From Martelella mediterranea (GTDB lineage Bacteria; Pseudomonadota; Alphaproteobacteria; Rhizobiales; Rhizobiaceae): 64,000 bases of DNA. The stretch spans positions 90,988-154,987 of the forward strand of contig PVUG01000010.1 in the NCBI GenBank assembly GCA_003001975.1, written 5' to 3'. The notes beneath the pieces are model-generated. The model was not told the DNA's origin. It saw only the letters and a program-made list of their open reading frames with translations, and did no database searches. Both the position numbers and the translations under genes were made by a program. Below are positions 63,585 to 64,000 of this stretch, in pieces (position 1 is the first letter of the stretch; each line of letters opens with the position of its first letter).

Positions 63585-63980
63585 ATGAACAAGCGATCTT
63601 TAACGGAACGCGATATTTGCAAGAAGTTTATCTTGCCTGCGGTCAAGCAGGCCGGCCGCGATATGATGCTGCAGGTCCTTGAAGAGGACTTCTTCACCAA
63701 GAGGCGCATCACCATGAGTGGCAAGCTCGTCGCCCGGGGCGTCAACCCTTCCGTGACGAGTGTTTCTCGTTCAGCCATCTTGGGGTTACCCTTCCCCCTT
63801 CCACCTCTCGCTGAAATACACCGCATCGTCACCAGGGTTGGTAAACTCATGGCGCTGTGCGACCAGTCGGAAAACAGTCTGACCAGCGTTGAAGGGACGC
63901 GGACGAAACTGTTCGAGGCGCTGCTGGCAAAGGCGCTGGCGGGGGCGGCTAGCGATGTGTTGCAGGAGACTGCGGAATGA
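63585..63980 (+). pseudogene. HsdR-HsdS chimera from a decayed type I restriction system
   Basis: Residues 1-51 (MNKRSLTERDICKKFILPAV, then FFTKRRITMSGKLVARG) match the N-terminus of type I restriction subunit HsdR (usual form NKxxLSERDICTKFITPA ... FTKGRIIVRGKLVARG). From about residue 54 the text becomes the end of specificity subunit HsdS (LPFPLPPLAEIHRIVTRVGK, then LMALCDQ and LFEALLAKALAG). The nuclease, helicase, methyltransferase and target-recognition domains are all missing. The reading frame is open, which points to an in-frame deletion between the genes. It cannot restrict DNA. Confidence 0.82.
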
Positions 63981-64000
63981 CGCTTCGGATCGGCTATCGG
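63977..64000 (+). CDS. Possible start of the next gene (cut by the window)
   Basis: An ATG overlapping the stop of the HsdR-HsdS chimera as ATGA opens eight codons (MTLRIGYR) up to the window edge. The overlap suggests coupling, but too little is present to name a product. Confidence 0.35.

Overview
The window comes from a GC-rich alphaproteobacterium, most likely of the Hyphomicrobiales (Rhizobium, Agrobacterium, Martelella or a relative). This is inferred from gene families rather than from a marker gene: a rhizobial-type beta-barrel porin, many TRAP, Tct and ABC uptake systems with their own regulators, an IS5-type and IS3-type insertion remnant, and intergenic repeats. No rRNA, tRNA or CRISPR array was found.

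Layout. 1-6.0 kb: a YciE/YciF-type ferritin-like protein, then a three-gene periplasmic gluconate 2-dehydrogenase-type operon (Tat-exported small subunit, GMC flavoprotein, triheme cytochrome c). 6.1-18.1 kb: a mobile island. It holds an IS5 transposase remnant, a translationally coupled pair of unrecognised genes (6819-10372), a leftward tniQ, a Ner-like regulator, and a rightward tnsA-tniA-tniB transposition operon of the Tn7/Tn5053 superfamily. The right end carries repeated sites ending at 18071. 18.3-28.6 kb: a DEAD-box RNA helicase, then a LysR regulator with a hydantoinase/oxoprolinase pair (hyuA, hyuB) and a TRAP transporter. 28.7-31.1 kb: an integrase remnant with an in-frame stop, an Fsr-like efflux pump and a divergent AraC regulator. 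31.2-34.6 kb: a 1131-residue superfamily 1 helicase fused to a phospholipase-D-like domain, probably a defence or repair effector.

34.8-41.5 kb: an SDR dehydrogenase, a TctABC tripartite transporter, a divergent GntR/FadR regulator and an RraA-like protein form a carboxylate-use cassette. It is bracketed by two same-orientation IS3 orfA remnants. The right one is joined in frame to the 3' end of a second copy of tniB, followed by the same terminator and terminal repeat as the intact transposon. 41.6-55.8 kb: LysR with an MFS pump, an SLC13-type carrier, a serine hydrolase, an orphan TpsB-type outer membrane secretion protein, a LuxR-type regulator, an EamA transporter, an Rnk-like regulator, a cupin, CidA/CidB and an Omp25-like porin. 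56.4-62.7 kb: a complete peptide ABC operon (oppABCDF) and a convergent P-loop kinase. 63.6-64 kb: a chimera of the start of HsdR and the end of HsdS, left from a decayed type I restriction system.

The best candidates for undescribed biology are the two-gene module at 6819-10372 beside the Tn7-like machinery and the helicase-PLD fusion at 31243-34638. The repeated traces of the same transposon (18.07, 41.5 and perhaps 56.2 kb) show that this family has been active here more than once. All family assignments were made by reading the proteins; no database search was run.
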